From Porphyromonadaceae bacterium UBA4277 (GTDB lineage Bacteria > Bacteroidota > Bacteroidia > Bacteroidales > Muribaculaceae): a stretch of 16,400 nucleotides of DNA. Under the pieces are notes generated by a model that was given only the letters and a program-made list of their open reading frames with translations, searched no databases and was not told the origin of the DNA. Position 1 is the stretch's first letter. The number at the start of each line of letters is the position of its first letter. A program made the position numbers and the translations under genes. The stretch lies in the NCBI GenBank assembly GCA_002395965.1, contig DGVT01000058.1, forward strand, positions 24,709-41,108, given 5' to 3'. Below are positions 6,317 to 14,176 of this stretch, piece by piece.

Positions 6317-7789
6317 GCGCCAAAAACCGGGAGTGAACAATGTCAGCAATGTGATGATTTCGAGGCGGCCCGCCAGCATGAGGAACGACATCACCCATTT
6401 GCCAGAGTCAGGCAGGAAATCGTAAGAGCCGGTAACACCTGTAATGCCGGCCCCCAGGCCATTGTTTGAAACACACGACACCGACGAGAAAAAGGCATCT
6501 ACTATGGGAAATCCCTGTGCTACAAGCAACACTCCACCAACTGCTATAAATATGGTATAGACAAAGATAAAAGCGATAATTTCTCCAGCCATTTCGGGTT
6601 CGATGGGTTTGCCGCTCACGCTCACCGACTGCATCAAACGCGGGCGCATATAACGCTTCACTACAAGCCTCAGATTCTTCAAAAGGTATAAGAGCCTGTC
6701 GACCTTAACACCGCCTGTGGTAGAACCTGCGCAAGCCCCAACGTACATCATAAATAAAGTGAGCGTCAGCACTAATATTCCCCATCCTTCCCAATTACCG
6801 GCACTGTAACCGGTCGATGTCAATGCCGACACGATGTGGAAAACCGGGTCAATGGTCACGCTCTGCCATCCGTTGTAGTGCCCGCCGTGCACAATAGAGA
6901 ACACCATCATGACAAAAAACAGACCGACGATTGACACATAGGTGATAAACACCTCATTACGCCACAACAGTCGCCACGAGCTTTTGGCCGCGATAATGAT
7001 TTGGCTAAAACTCACGCCTCCTATAAACATGAACAATGTAAGCACCGATTTAATGTAACCCGAATCAAAGTCGGCAATACTCTGATTGCGCGTCGAGAAG
7101 CCTCCAGTGGAAATAGCCGAGAATGCATGGCAGGTACTGTCGAACAAATCCATGGGGCCAACCCAAAGAAGCACTATCAGCAATATCGTAAGTACCGAGT
7201 AAAGTGCCCAAAGAATCTTTGCCGTGTATGCAATACGTGCTCCGAGCTTGTCGTGCGTGATGCCTGTGGCTTCGGCATGAAACATCATCAGGCTGCCACT
7301 ATTGTTAAGCGAGGGGATAAACGTGAGAGTGAACAGAATAATGCCGAGGCCACCTATCCACTGAGTCAGAGCCCGCCATAGCAGAATGCCGTGACTGCAC
7401 TGCTCCACGTCTCTTATCACGGTAGCACCGGTGGTGGTGAATCCCGACATTGCCTCAAAAAACGCCTCACTGACGGTTAGCGGGGTGTTGCTCCACATCA
7501 GCGGCAGCATTCCAAAAAACGAAAACGCCACCCACGCCACCGATGCTAAGAGCAATCCGTCACGCCGCCGGAGCAACTTGTTTTTAGGCTTGAGACAATA
7601 GTTCATAACTCCGCCAATGGCCAAGGTAAGCGCCAGAGCCAAAGCAAACACCGACCAGTCGTTCTCTCCGTAAATCAGGCAAGCAATCAGTGGTATTAGC
7701 ATAAAAACCGCCTCCACCATAAGCAGCTGGCCCAACACTTTGAAAACCAACAGGTAGTTTATAGATGCATATTGCTGCCGTTCGTTCAT
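6311..7789 (-). CDS. trkH: TrkH-type potassium uptake channel subunit
   Basis: The 492-residue membrane protein forms the K+-conducting part of a Trk system in the inner membrane. The four pore-loop filters are visible in order: TTTGAT (118-123), STGGFS (227-232), TSTGYS (324-329) and SNNGLG (441-446), each with the Gly that lines K+ filters. MYVGACAGSTTGGVKVDR (348-365) and the C-terminal GRLEIIT-LFTPGFW are typical TrkH signatures. Length agrees with the family (about 485). It lies 18 bp downstream of trkA on the same strand, so the two form an operon and the encoded proteins a gated channel. The stop codon is inside an octamer repeat. Two hairpins follow the gene. Confidence 0.94.
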   Translation of the reverse strand: MNERQQYASINYLLVFKVLGQLLMVEAVFMLIPLIACLIYGENDWSVFALALALTLAIGGVMNYCLKPKNKLLRRRDGLLLASVAWVAFSFFGMLPLMWSNTPLTVSEAFFEAMSGFTTTGATVIRDVEQCSHGILLWRALTQWIGGLGIILFTLTFIPSLNNSGSLMMFHAEATGITHDKLGARIAYTAKILWALYSVLTILLIVLLWVGPMDLFDSTCHAFSAISTGGFSTRNQSIADFDSGYIKSVLTLFMFIGGVSFSQIIIAAKSSWRLLWRNEVFITYVSIVGLFFVMMVFSIVHGGHYNGWQSVTIDPVFHIVSALTSTGYSAGNWEGWGILVLTLTLFMMYVGACAGSTTGGVKVDRLLYLLKNLRLVVKRYMRPRLMQSVSVSGKPIEPEMAGEIIAFIFVYTIFIAVGGVLLVAQGFPIVDAFFSSVSCVSNNGLGAGITGVTGSYDFLPDSGKWVMSFLMLAGRLEIITLLTLFTPGFWRE

Positions 7790-7807
7790 TACAACCCTTG
7801 TTATGTC

Positions 7808-9142
7808 TTAATTAAACAATTTTCTTGCATTCTGCAAAGCGCCCTGAAGACACACCACGAGCACTTGGTCACCGGCAGTGAAATGCGTGTGTCCGGTAAC
7901 AAGCTCGCTCTTACCATTACGCATTAGCGCAGCAAAGGTGATTTCGGCCGGAATTTTCAATTCCCTCACAGGAGCTTTAGTGATGCGAGAGCCGGCTTTC
8001 ACCTCAGTCCTCACCATCTCGGCGTCGGGCAACACAAGGCACTTGGTGGTCAGTGAGCCCTCATCAATCAGCAATTGGAAAATCGCGTTGGCAACAAGCA
8101 TCTGCTTATTGATGATTGTCCCGATGCCGAACGACTCGGCCATGCTATAGAATTGCCATCTTTCAACACGTGCTATTGTTTTCTTCACACCCAGTTCGCG
8201 CGCTTTCAGGCTTGTGAGAATGTTACACTCCGACGAGTCGGTCAAGGCGACAAAAGCCTGAGCCCTGCCTATGCCGGCCTCCTGCAAAACGCCCATCTCA
8301 CTGGTTTCACCTTGAATGATTTCGCAACCAGGACAGTTGCGCATCAACCGCCTGACGTTAGACATATCATTTTCTACGACCGTAAACTGAAACTCATTCG
8401 ACGAGTTCAACAGCGTGGTCTCAACGACCTGTCCTGATCCTGCTATAATCACTTTCTTAATGCCGAAGGGGTTGTTACCCGTCAATCGCGCCACGTCGTC
8501 GGCATGGTCGGAGGTGGTGACTACATACAGCACATCATTTGCCAGCACACGGTAGTTGCCGTTTGGGATGAGTGTCTTCATGTTGCGGCGGGCAGCGGCC
8601 ACATGAAGCAACTCGTGATTATGAGGCAACTCCTTGAGGCAATGCCCTGCCAATGGTGCATTTTCGGCCACTCGCACCCCAAGCATGATGATTCTTCCGT
8701 TATTAAACTCAATCCACTCGTCGGCCCAGGAATGCTGCAACGAATCGATAATGCCACGGGCGAACAGCAGTTCCGGGGAAATCAAGTGATCCACACCCAT
8801 TTTGCGGAACACTCTCACATTCCAGTCATTTTGATACCCATCATGATTAACCCTCGCTACAGTAATCCGGGCTCCCATTTCCTTTGCCAAGCCGCAAGCC
8901 ACGATGTTGCGTTCGGCTAAATTGGTAACCGACACAAAGATGTCACACCTGGCAACTTCGGCCCTGCGCAGTGTCGTTTCATCAGTTCCATCGCCTTCAA
9001 TAGTCATCAGATTATGCTCGATGTTCAACATGGTGAGTTTCTTGATATCGGTATCAATAATAACGATATCCATTTGCTCTCCCGACAGATAGCGAGCCAA
9101 ATGACCGCCCACAGAACCGGCACCTACTATTACAATTTTCAT
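7808..9142 (-). CDS. trkA: TrkA, nucleotide-binding regulatory subunit of the Trk potassium system
   Basis: The 444-residue cytosolic protein has two RCK/TrkA-N halves, each followed by a TrkA-C lobe. Half one starts MKIVIVGAGSVGGHLA with the acidic residue in VIIDTD (Asp30) that binds the NAD ribose. Half two starts near residue 229 with VIIAGSGQVVETTLL; here the usual third Gly of GxGxxG is Val, so nucleotide binding in this half may be altered. TrkA-C segments are LGVRVAENAPLAGHCLKEL and the region around PVRELKIP. It assembles as a ring under TrkH and gates K+ flux. I place the start at 9142 (MKIVIVG). A 13-codon longer frame exists, but its ATG at 9181 lies upstream of the -7 box at 9165-9172. 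trkH follows after 18 bp. Confidence 0.94.
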   Translation of the reverse strand: MKIVIVGAGSVGGHLARYLSGEQMDIVIIDTDIKKLTMLNIEHNLMTIEGDGTDETTLRRAEVARCDIFVSVTNLAERNIVACGLAKEMGARITVARVNHDGYQNDWNVRVFRKMGVDHLISPELLFARGIIDSLQHSWADEWIEFNNGRIIMLGVRVAENAPLAGHCLKELPHNHELLHVAAARRNMKTLIPNGNYRVLANDVLYVVTTSDHADDVARLTGNNPFGIKKVIIAGSGQVVETTLLNSSNEFQFTVVENDMSNVRRLMRNCPGCEIIQGETSEMGVLQEAGIGRAQAFVALTDSSECNILTSLKARELGVKKTIARVERWQFYSMAESFGIGTIINKQMLVANAIFQLLIDEGSLTTKCLVLPDAEMVRTEVKAGSRITKAPVRELKIPAEITFAALMRNGKSELVTGHTHFTAGDQVLVVCLQGALQNARKLFN

Positions 9143-9164
9143 AGTCCGAAATTTTTTCCCGCTG

Positions 9165-9172
9165 CAAATATA
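9165..9172 (-). promoter_or_regulatory. -7 box of the trkA-trkH operon
   Basis: TATATTTG on the minus strand matches TAnnTTTG, with a predicted start near 9162 and a leader of about 19 nt. The -33 region (GCTG about 19 bases upstream) is weak. The box supports the shorter trkA start. Confidence 0.55.
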
Positions 9173-9421
9173 TGTATACATCGCACATTATCAGCTGTCC
9201 GCAGCGTTAATAATCTTAAATTTAGGAAATTTTCTATTTAAAACAACCATTATCAAATTACATATCGACGTTTGATTCTCAACCTCAACAACCATATCGT
9301 AATTTTTCACTATCAAAAAAACGTAAGTTTGTTTTTAATGCACACCATATAATTAATGGTTAACAATATTTTTTCAGTATTTTTTAGTGTATAAAAACAG
9401 TATCGACTCTCAAAAAGTAAT

Positions 9422-9429
9422 TAACTTTG
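9422..9429 (+). promoter_or_regulatory. -7 box of lysA
   Basis: TAACTTTG matches TAnnTTTG and predicts a start near 9432, about 24 bases before the ATG at 9456. No good -33 box is seen. A second match, TAAGTTTG at 9324-9331, could drive a longer transcript that would include the in-frame ATG at 9387. Confidence 0.5.
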
Positions 9430-9455
9430 CGCATGCTTTTCAATTAGCTTATGAA

Positions 9456-10622
9456 ATGGAAACCAGACTGAATGACAATCTTCTACCCTTAGACCAGCTG
9501 ATGCAGCACGAAACGCCGTTCTACTTCTACGACCTCGACCTGCTGCGAGCCACAATTAGCCACATCAATGAGCTGACAGCAAGCCACAACGCCATCGTTC
9601 ACTATGCCGTCAAAGCCAACGGAAATCCCCGCATCCTCAAGGAGATTGCCGCTGCAGGGCTTGGTGCCGACGTCGTGAGTGGCGGCGAAATTATAGCAGC
9701 CCTTGACGCGGGGTTCAGCCCCGGGAAAATCACTTTTGCTGGCGTGGGGAAGACCGACCGGGAGATAAAGCTCGGCTTAGAGCACGAAATAGGGTGCTTC
9801 AACGTGGAATCGGTGCCCGAGCTGGAAGTCATAAGCCAGTTGGCAACCGAAATGGGCAAGACAGCCAATGTGGCACTGCGGGTAAATCCCGACATCGACG
9901 CCCACACCCACCGTTTTATCACCACTGCCACTGCCGACAATAAGTTTGGCATTGCTATCGAATTCCTACCCCAAGTGGTGAAAAGAGCGCATGCGTTGCC
10001 GGGCATCAACCTGCGCGGGCTACACTTTCACTTAGGTTCGCAAATCACGGTGATGAGACCCTATCAGATGCTGTGCGAGACCATCAACCGCCTTTTAGAC
10101 GACTTTGAGCACGACGGCACGACATTTGAGATTATCAACGTGGGAGGAGGTCTTGGCATCGACTACGCCGACCCCGACGCCCACCCCATTGCCGATTTTG
10201 AGCAGTTTTTCGCTACTTTCCACCACCACTTGAACCTGCGCCAGGGGCAACAGTTGCACTTCGAGTTGGGGCGGTCGATAGTGGGTCAGTGCGGCTCGCT
10301 AATTGCACGCGCCACCTATGTGAAGCATAACCGCAACAAGCAGTTCGTCATCCTTGACGCCGGCATGACCGACCTCATCAGGCCTGCCCTATATGATGCT
10401 CACCACAAGATTGAAAACCTGAGTAGCCGCAGCTCCGAACGCGCGACCTACGATGTGGTGGGACCTGTGTGCGAGTCGAGCGACACGTTTGCTCACGATT
10501 GCTCACTGCCCACGACACAGCGCGGCGACCTGATTGCCATACGCTCGGCAGGAGCCTACGGCGAGTCGATGGCATCTACCTACAACATGCGGCGCTTGCC
10601 ACAAGCAGTGTTTTCTATTTAA
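9456..10622 (+). CDS. lysA: Diaminopimelate decarboxylase
   Basis: The PLP enzyme catalyses the last step of lysine synthesis, decarboxylating meso-diaminopimelate in the cytosol. Numbered from METRLND, the 388-residue protein shows the PLP lysine Lys53 in YAVKANGNP, HFHLGSQ (190-196), the phosphate-binding GGGLG (230-234), ELGRS (about 271-275), the active-site CESSD (339-343) and YGESM (368-372). This is a complete fold-type III decarboxylase of normal length. The frame is open back to an ATG at 9387, but those 23 codons are AT-rich and contain the -7 box at 9422-9429, so 9456 is preferred. It stands alone: no aspartokinase is adjacent in the window. An octamer tandem repeat begins on the stop codon (TAA at 10620-10622). 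Confidence 0.96.
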   Translation: METRLNDNLLPLDQLMQHETPFYFYDLDLLRATISHINELTASHNAIVHYAVKANGNPRILKEIAAAGLGADVVSGGEIIAALDAGFSPGKITFAGVGKTDREIKLGLEHEIGCFNVESVPELEVISQLATEMGKTANVALRVNPDIDAHTHRFITTATADNKFGIAIEFLPQVVKRAHALPGINLRGLHFHLGSQITVMRPYQMLCETINRLLDDFEHDGTTFEIINVGGGLGIDYADPDAHPIADFEQFFATFHHHLNLRQGQQLHFELGRSIVGQCGSLIARATYVKHNRNKQFVILDAGMTDLIRPALYDAHHKIENLSSRSSERATYDVVGPVCESSDTFAHDCSLPTTQRGDLIAIRSAGAYGESMASTYNMRRLPQAVFSI

Positions 10623-10656
10623 GTAAACAAGCAGACAAGTAAACGAGTAAACAAGC
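10621..10656 (+). repeat. Octamer tandem repeat starting at the lysA stop codon
   Basis: In-step octamers AAGTAAAC, AAGCAGAC, AAGTAAAC, GAGTAAAC and a partial AAGC start at 10621, so the stop TAA is T plus the first two bases of the array. Orientation relative to the gene is the same as at the dockerin gene and trkH. Confidence 0.8.
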
Positions 10657-10675
10657 TGGCTAACGCCTGTTGTAG

Positions 10676-10710
10676 CTACGAGATACGAGCTACAAGCTAC
10701 GAGCTACAAA
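10676..10710 (+). repeat. Heptamer tandem repeat (CTACRAG)
   Basis: Five in-step heptamers: CTACGAG, ATACGAG, CTACAAG, CTACGAG, CTACAAA. It lies between two octamer arrays downstream of lysA. Confidence 0.8.
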
Positions 10711-10720
10711 TGCGCAATGC

Positions 10721-10744
10721 AAGTAAACGAGTAAACAAGCAGAG
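10721..10744 (+). repeat. Second octamer array downstream of lysA
   Basis: AAGTAAAC, GAGTAAAC, AAGCAGAG: the same octamer family in the same orientation as 10621-10656, about 65 bases after the end of that array. Confidence 0.75.
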
Positions 10745-10757
10745 CTCCGTTAGGAGC
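10744..10757. repeat. REP-like palindrome GCTCCGTTAGGAGC
   Basis: A 5-bp perfect stem with a GTTA loop. Short hairpins of this form recur as dispersed elements in Bacteroidetes and some other genomes (from memory). It is followed by a GC-rich unassigned stretch (10758-10830). No U-run follows, so it is not a standard terminator. Confidence 0.5.
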
Positions 10758-10859
10758 GACAGTATTTAGGCAGGCGGTGCAGCGTAGCGGAACCCCTGTA
10801 ACGTCAAGTAGTGCCAAGCATTGATTGGTAGCAACAAGTCACGAGTGAGTGCCGTGGCT

Positions 10860-10898
10860 CATGATTCATTATTAATTATTTATTAATCATTAATCATG
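10860..10898. repeat. AT-rich inverted repeat upstream of the multidomain protein gene
   Basis: CATGATTCATTATTAA on the left pairs with the right arm ending ATTAATCATG, 14 of 16 matches, with a TTA-rich loop. It may be lysA transcript-end structure or a melting-prone upstream element. The rest of 10758-11027 shows only the -7 box at 10977-10984. Confidence 0.5.
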
Positions 10899-10976
10899 GC
10901 TTCACCGGAAACACTAAATTCGAGAAAGTTTAGTTTTTTTTCACTTGCAAATCACACACAATTACTAATTATTAAT

Positions 10977-10984
10977 TAAATTTG
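10977..10984 (+). promoter_or_regulatory. -7 box of the multidomain secreted protein gene
   Basis: TAAATTTG matches TAnnTTTG and predicts a start near 10987 with a leader of about 40 nt. The -33 box is not clear. Confidence 0.5.
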
Positions 10985-11027
10985 CCGCCAGCTAATAACA
11001 TTTTATTCACTTATAATTTTATTAACA

Positions 11028-14000
11028 ATGAAGAAAGTATTTACATTTTTGTTTGCCGCACTTGTGGCAATGAGTGCTTTCGCCCAGACCAACCTGGCCT
11101 CAGATTGCGCCACGATTGCCACATCCGGCACCGCAGCTTCAGGCAATGACGGCAATGACGGCACACGCTGGGAGTCGGCATCAAGCGACCCGCAGCGTTG
11201 GCAGGTCGATTTGGGTGAAGCCAAGGCGTTCAACACCATTCGCATTGCGTGGGAAGGAGCCTATGCAAAGACATTCCAAATCATTGCCGGCAACACTGTG
11301 GGCGATGATGGTTTCCTGACCGATGGCACAGTTATCGGTTCGGTAGAAGGACAAGCCCTGCAGGGCTTCCCCTACATCCAGATACTGCAAGTGGGTGACC
11401 GCAACTTCCGTTATGTTCAGTTTTACGGAACTGAGCGCGGCACCAACTATGGCTACAGCTTCTGGGAGTTTGGCGTTTATAACCTCACTGAAGAGTTGGC
11501 TCTTACAAGCATGACTCTTTCGGCTGCTGCCACCGAGACCACATTGGGCACTTCTGTAGCCCTGAATTTATCAGGCAAAAACCAACTGGGCGGAGACATC
11601 GCAGTGGGCGAAGTTGAATATGTACTCGGCACACCGACTGTGGGTTCGGTCGAGAACGGGCAGTTCGTTCCTGCTGCTGTCGGCACTACTACAATCAAGG
11701 CCGTCAATGGCAATGTTGAGTCAAACGAAATTACAATAACAGTCAATGCCGGTGAAAAGATCGACTTATTCACCAACTATGATGTTCGCGTATATAATCT
11801 TGGCTTAGCTACCAATGGCAGTAAAGTGGGTGCCTTCGATGAGAACGATGGCAGTCTTTGGGCCATGTTAGGCAAAGAAACCGGTGCCGATGAGGCAAGC
11901 CGCACCTACGATGTGGGCTTCATCGCCGACCTGAAAGGGCTGTACAACATTAGCAGTCTTTCCATTCACTTCGAGGGTGCCTGCTCAGAGGCATTCACGC
12001 TGGCTTTTGCCGGTGAAGACGGAGTGTTTGGCGAAGCAACCTACACCGGCGGCGCAGCTGGTATAAACAACCACACCGAAACCTTTACCGGTGCTACGCT
12101 GAACAACATTCGCTACGTGAAGTTCCTCAGCACAAAGGCTTCTACTCAGTGGGATGTGAAAATCTATGACTTTGCAGTCTATGGCACAAAAGTTGGTGAC
12201 ATCACCGACACCGAAGCTCCCGCTATAAGCAACGTCACTGCCGATGCAGCCGATGAAAGCGTTACGCTCAACATCACCGCTGCCGACAACTCGTCGAAGT
12301 ATCTTGCCTACGACATCGACGGCACAGTGTATGCCCTGGGAACCAACGTTGCCGGTCAAATTAATCCTGTTATTATTGAGGGTCTGAACGGCAACACTCA
12401 ATACACATTCGATGTGAAAGCAATCGATGCCTTCGGCAATCGTTCGGATGCCATCGAAGTTACTGTAAAGACCACTGGCGAGGCATTTGTTCTCACCGCA
12501 GCTCCGGTGCCCACCGTTGATGCAGCAAATGTGAAATCGCTCTACAGCAATGCCTATACCCCCGCCACAACCTACAACTATGGCCCATGGGGACAAGCAA
12601 CAGTGGTTGGCACCGAAACTGTAGATAATGACGAAATGCTCAAGCTCACCAACTACAACTATCTGGGCTTCGAATTCGCTAACGACATCGACCTGAGCGA
12701 TATGGAATACATCCACATCGACATCCTGCCCATGCAGGAAATGAACTTCGGCATCACGCCTATCATGCGCAATGCGCCTACTGAGAACTCACAATCTGTG
12801 GGCACACTCAACCTGAAGCAGTGGAACAGCATCGACATTCCACTGAGTCAATTTGGCCTCACCTACGAAAACAACACTGCATTCCAGCTCAAGATTGACC
12901 GCGGCACTGCAGGCGAGATTGTCTATATCGACAACATCTACTTCTATAAGCAAGAAGGTGGCGAAGAGCCTCCCGTCAATCCCGATGCTCAGGTGCTCAC
13001 TGCCGATGGTCACACCATCTCGCTCGTGGGTTACCACTACACCGGAACCGAAAACTATGAGCTGATTATCACCTCACAGGAAACCATGAGCGGCCTGGGA
13101 GGCTCGTTCTGGAACATCAACGGTGTGGGAGGATATGACCTGCGCACCACCATGACCGTGAGTGAAGATGGCAAGACCATTACTGTAACCGCCACTTCAA
13201 ACCAGGAACCACAGCTCTACACACCGCTGTATGTGATGATGCCCGGCGAAGTGAACTTCGGCGAAATCACCATCAACTGGATTGAAAAGGAAGCAGAGGC
13301 AACCGAGGTGACCGCTATCGCCATCGAAGCCGAAGCCAGCGAGCTGGAAGTGGGCAAGACATTGCAACTCACCGTCAAGGACCAAGATGGCAACATCGTT
13401 ACCGAGGGCTTGAGCTTTGCATCGAGCGCCGAGGGCGTTGCCACCATCAATGAGGCAGGACTTGTGACCGCTGTTGCCGAAGGAACTGCCACGATCACAG
13501 CCACCTATGTTGCCCCGCAGCCCAACGGCATGCGCGCTCCAGGCGATGCTATCACAGCCGAGTTTGAACTGACTGTCACCGCTGCTCCCGAACCCGGTGA
13601 GGGCCAAGTGCTCACTGCCGATGGCCATACCATCACACTCGTGGGCTACCACTACACCAACACCAACGACTATGAGCTCATCATCACCAGCGATGAAGCT
13701 ATGACAGGCCTGGGAGGCTCGTTCTGGCATCTCAACGGCAATGAGCCTAACGACATCCGCACCAACATGACCATCAGCGATGACGGCAAGACCATCACCA
13801 TCACTGCCACGTCAACCGAGGATCCTCAGCTCTACACACCGCTGTATGTGATGATGCCCGGCGAGGTGAACTTCGGCGAAATCACCATCAACTGGATTGA
13901 GTCGGGTGTCCCGACTGCCATCAGCGACCTCAACGCCGCTAAGGCTCAAGACAACACTTGGTACAACATCCAGGGCATGAAGATCCAGGGCGTTCCCACT

Positions 14001-14048
14001 GCTCCTGGCATCTACATCAATGGTGGCAAGAAGGTGGTTGTAAAGTAA
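11028..14048 (+). CDS. Large secreted protein with discoidin-like, Ig-like, FN3-like and duplicated modules
   Basis: The 1006-residue product has a signal peptide, residues 1-19 (MKKVFTFLFAALVAMSAFA). Module order, boundaries approximate: 22-151 F5/8 type C (discoidin)-like; 152-242 Ig-like; 243-387 a second, more divergent discoidin-like module; 388-486 fibronectin type III-like (DTEAPAISNVTADAADES); 487-646 a jelly-roll-like module ending IVYIDNIYFYK; 655-753 repeat A; 754-855 Big_2-like (LEVGKTLQLTVKDQDGN, GVATINEAGLVTAVAEGTATI); 860-958 repeat B; 978-1006 a C-terminal tail WYNIQGMKIQG...GIYINGGKKVVVK. Such tails end many secreted Prevotella-like proteins and may be sorting or anchoring signals. 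No catalytic domain is seen, so glycan or surface adhesion is the best guess. A clear terminator follows 45 bases downstream. It appears monocistronic. Confidence 0.9.
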   Translation: MKKVFTFLFAALVAMSAFAQTNLASDCATIATSGTAASGNDGNDGTRWESASSDPQRWQVDLGEAKAFNTIRIAWEGAYAKTFQIIAGNTVGDDGFLTDGTVIGSVEGQALQGFPYIQILQVGDRNFRYVQFYGTERGTNYGYSFWEFGVYNLTEELALTSMTLSAAATETTLGTSVALNLSGKNQLGGDIAVGEVEYVLGTPTVGSVENGQFVPAAVGTTTIKAVNGNVESNEITITVNAGEKIDLFTNYDVRVYNLGLATNGSKVGAFDENDGSLWAMLGKETGADEASRTYDVGFIADLKGLYNISSLSIHFEGACSEAFTLAFAGEDGVFGEATYTGGAAGINNHTETFTGATLNNIRYVKFLSTKASTQWDVKIYDFAVYGTKVGDITDTEAPAISNVTADAADESVTLNITAADNSSKYLAYDIDGTVYALGTNVAGQINPVIIEGLNGNTQYTFDVKAIDAFGNRSDAIEVTVKTTGEAFVLTAAPVPTVDAANVKSLYSNAYTPATTYNYGPWGQATVVGTETVDNDEMLKLTNYNYLGFEFANDIDLSDMEYIHIDILPMQEMNFGITPIMRNAPTENSQSVGTLNLKQWNSIDIPLSQFGLTYENNTAFQLKIDRGTAGEIVYIDNIYFYKQEGGEEPPVNPDAQVLTADGHTISLVGYHYTGTENYELIITSQETMSGLGGSFWNINGVGGYDLRTTMTVSEDGKTITVTATSNQEPQLYTPLYVMMPGEVNFGEITINWIEKEAEATEVTAIAIEAEASELEVGKTLQLTVKDQDGNIVTEGLSFASSAEGVATINEAGLVTAVAEGTATITATYVAPQPNGMRAPGDAITAEFELTVTAAPEPGEGQVLTADGHTITLVGYHYTNTNDYELIITSDEAMTGLGGSFWHLNGNEPNDIRTNMTISDDGKTITITATSTEDPQLYTPLYVMMPGEVNFGEITINWIESGVPTAISDLNAAKAQDNTWYNIQGMKIQGVPTAPGIYINGGKKVVVK
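12990..13286 (+). repeat. Intragenic repeat A (99 residues)
   Basis: It encodes residues 655-753, QVLTADGHTI to ITINWIE. It is 78 of 99 residues identical to repeat B, with no gaps. I do not recognise the family; the Gly/Trp-rich GLGGSFW and YTPLYVMMPGEV are its landmarks. Confidence 0.9.
13605..13901 (+). repeat. Intragenic repeat B (99 residues)
   Basis: It encodes residues 860-958, offset 615 bp from repeat A with a Big_2-like domain between them. The last 26 residues are identical to repeat A, while the first 73 carry all 21 differences. Confidence 0.9.
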
Positions 14049-14093
14049 GATAAAGACCTCTTAGAGCTCTAATAGCTCTTCTAAGAACCAACT

Positions 14094-14135
14094 AAAAAGG
14101 TGCGCTCCGCTAATGGGGCGCACCTTTATTTTCCA
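14094..14135. terminator. Intrinsic terminator after the multidomain protein gene
   Basis: AAAGGTGCGCTCC pairs with GGGGCGCACCTTT (13 bp, one G-T pair), followed by ATTTT on the plus strand. The A-run on the left arm also gives a U-run on the minus strand, so it can end the opposing AlkZ-like transcript too. A weaker hairpin around CTTAGAGCT (14060-14085) precedes it. Confidence 0.8.
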
Positions 14136-14176
14136 CAATATTCTCGACTTGAACGAGAGGCGCAATGCCAGCAATA

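Larger units (their letters stand above)
9143..9455. other. Divergent trkA/lysA promoter region
   Basis: This 313-base AT-rich spacer between two divergent starts contains the trkA -7 box (9165-9172) and two plus-strand TAnnTTTG boxes, TAAGTTTG (9324-9331) and TAACTTTG (9422-9429). I see no reading frame with coding character, operator dyad or RNA gene here. Confidence 0.6.

Noticed and set aside
9142..9181. Longer trkA start adding MYTYICSGKKFRT
   Set aside because: That start lies upstream of the TATATTTG box at 9165-9172, and the family normally begins at MKIVIVG.
9387..9455. Longer lysA start adding 23 codons
   Set aside because: The extension is AT-rich, contains the TAACTTTG box and has no match to the usual lysA N-terminus; the 9456 start gives normal length.
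11985..12716. 243-codon minus-strand frame inside the multidomain protein gene
   Set aside because: Cys/Gly-rich mirror translation of a confident gene; no promoter or domain.
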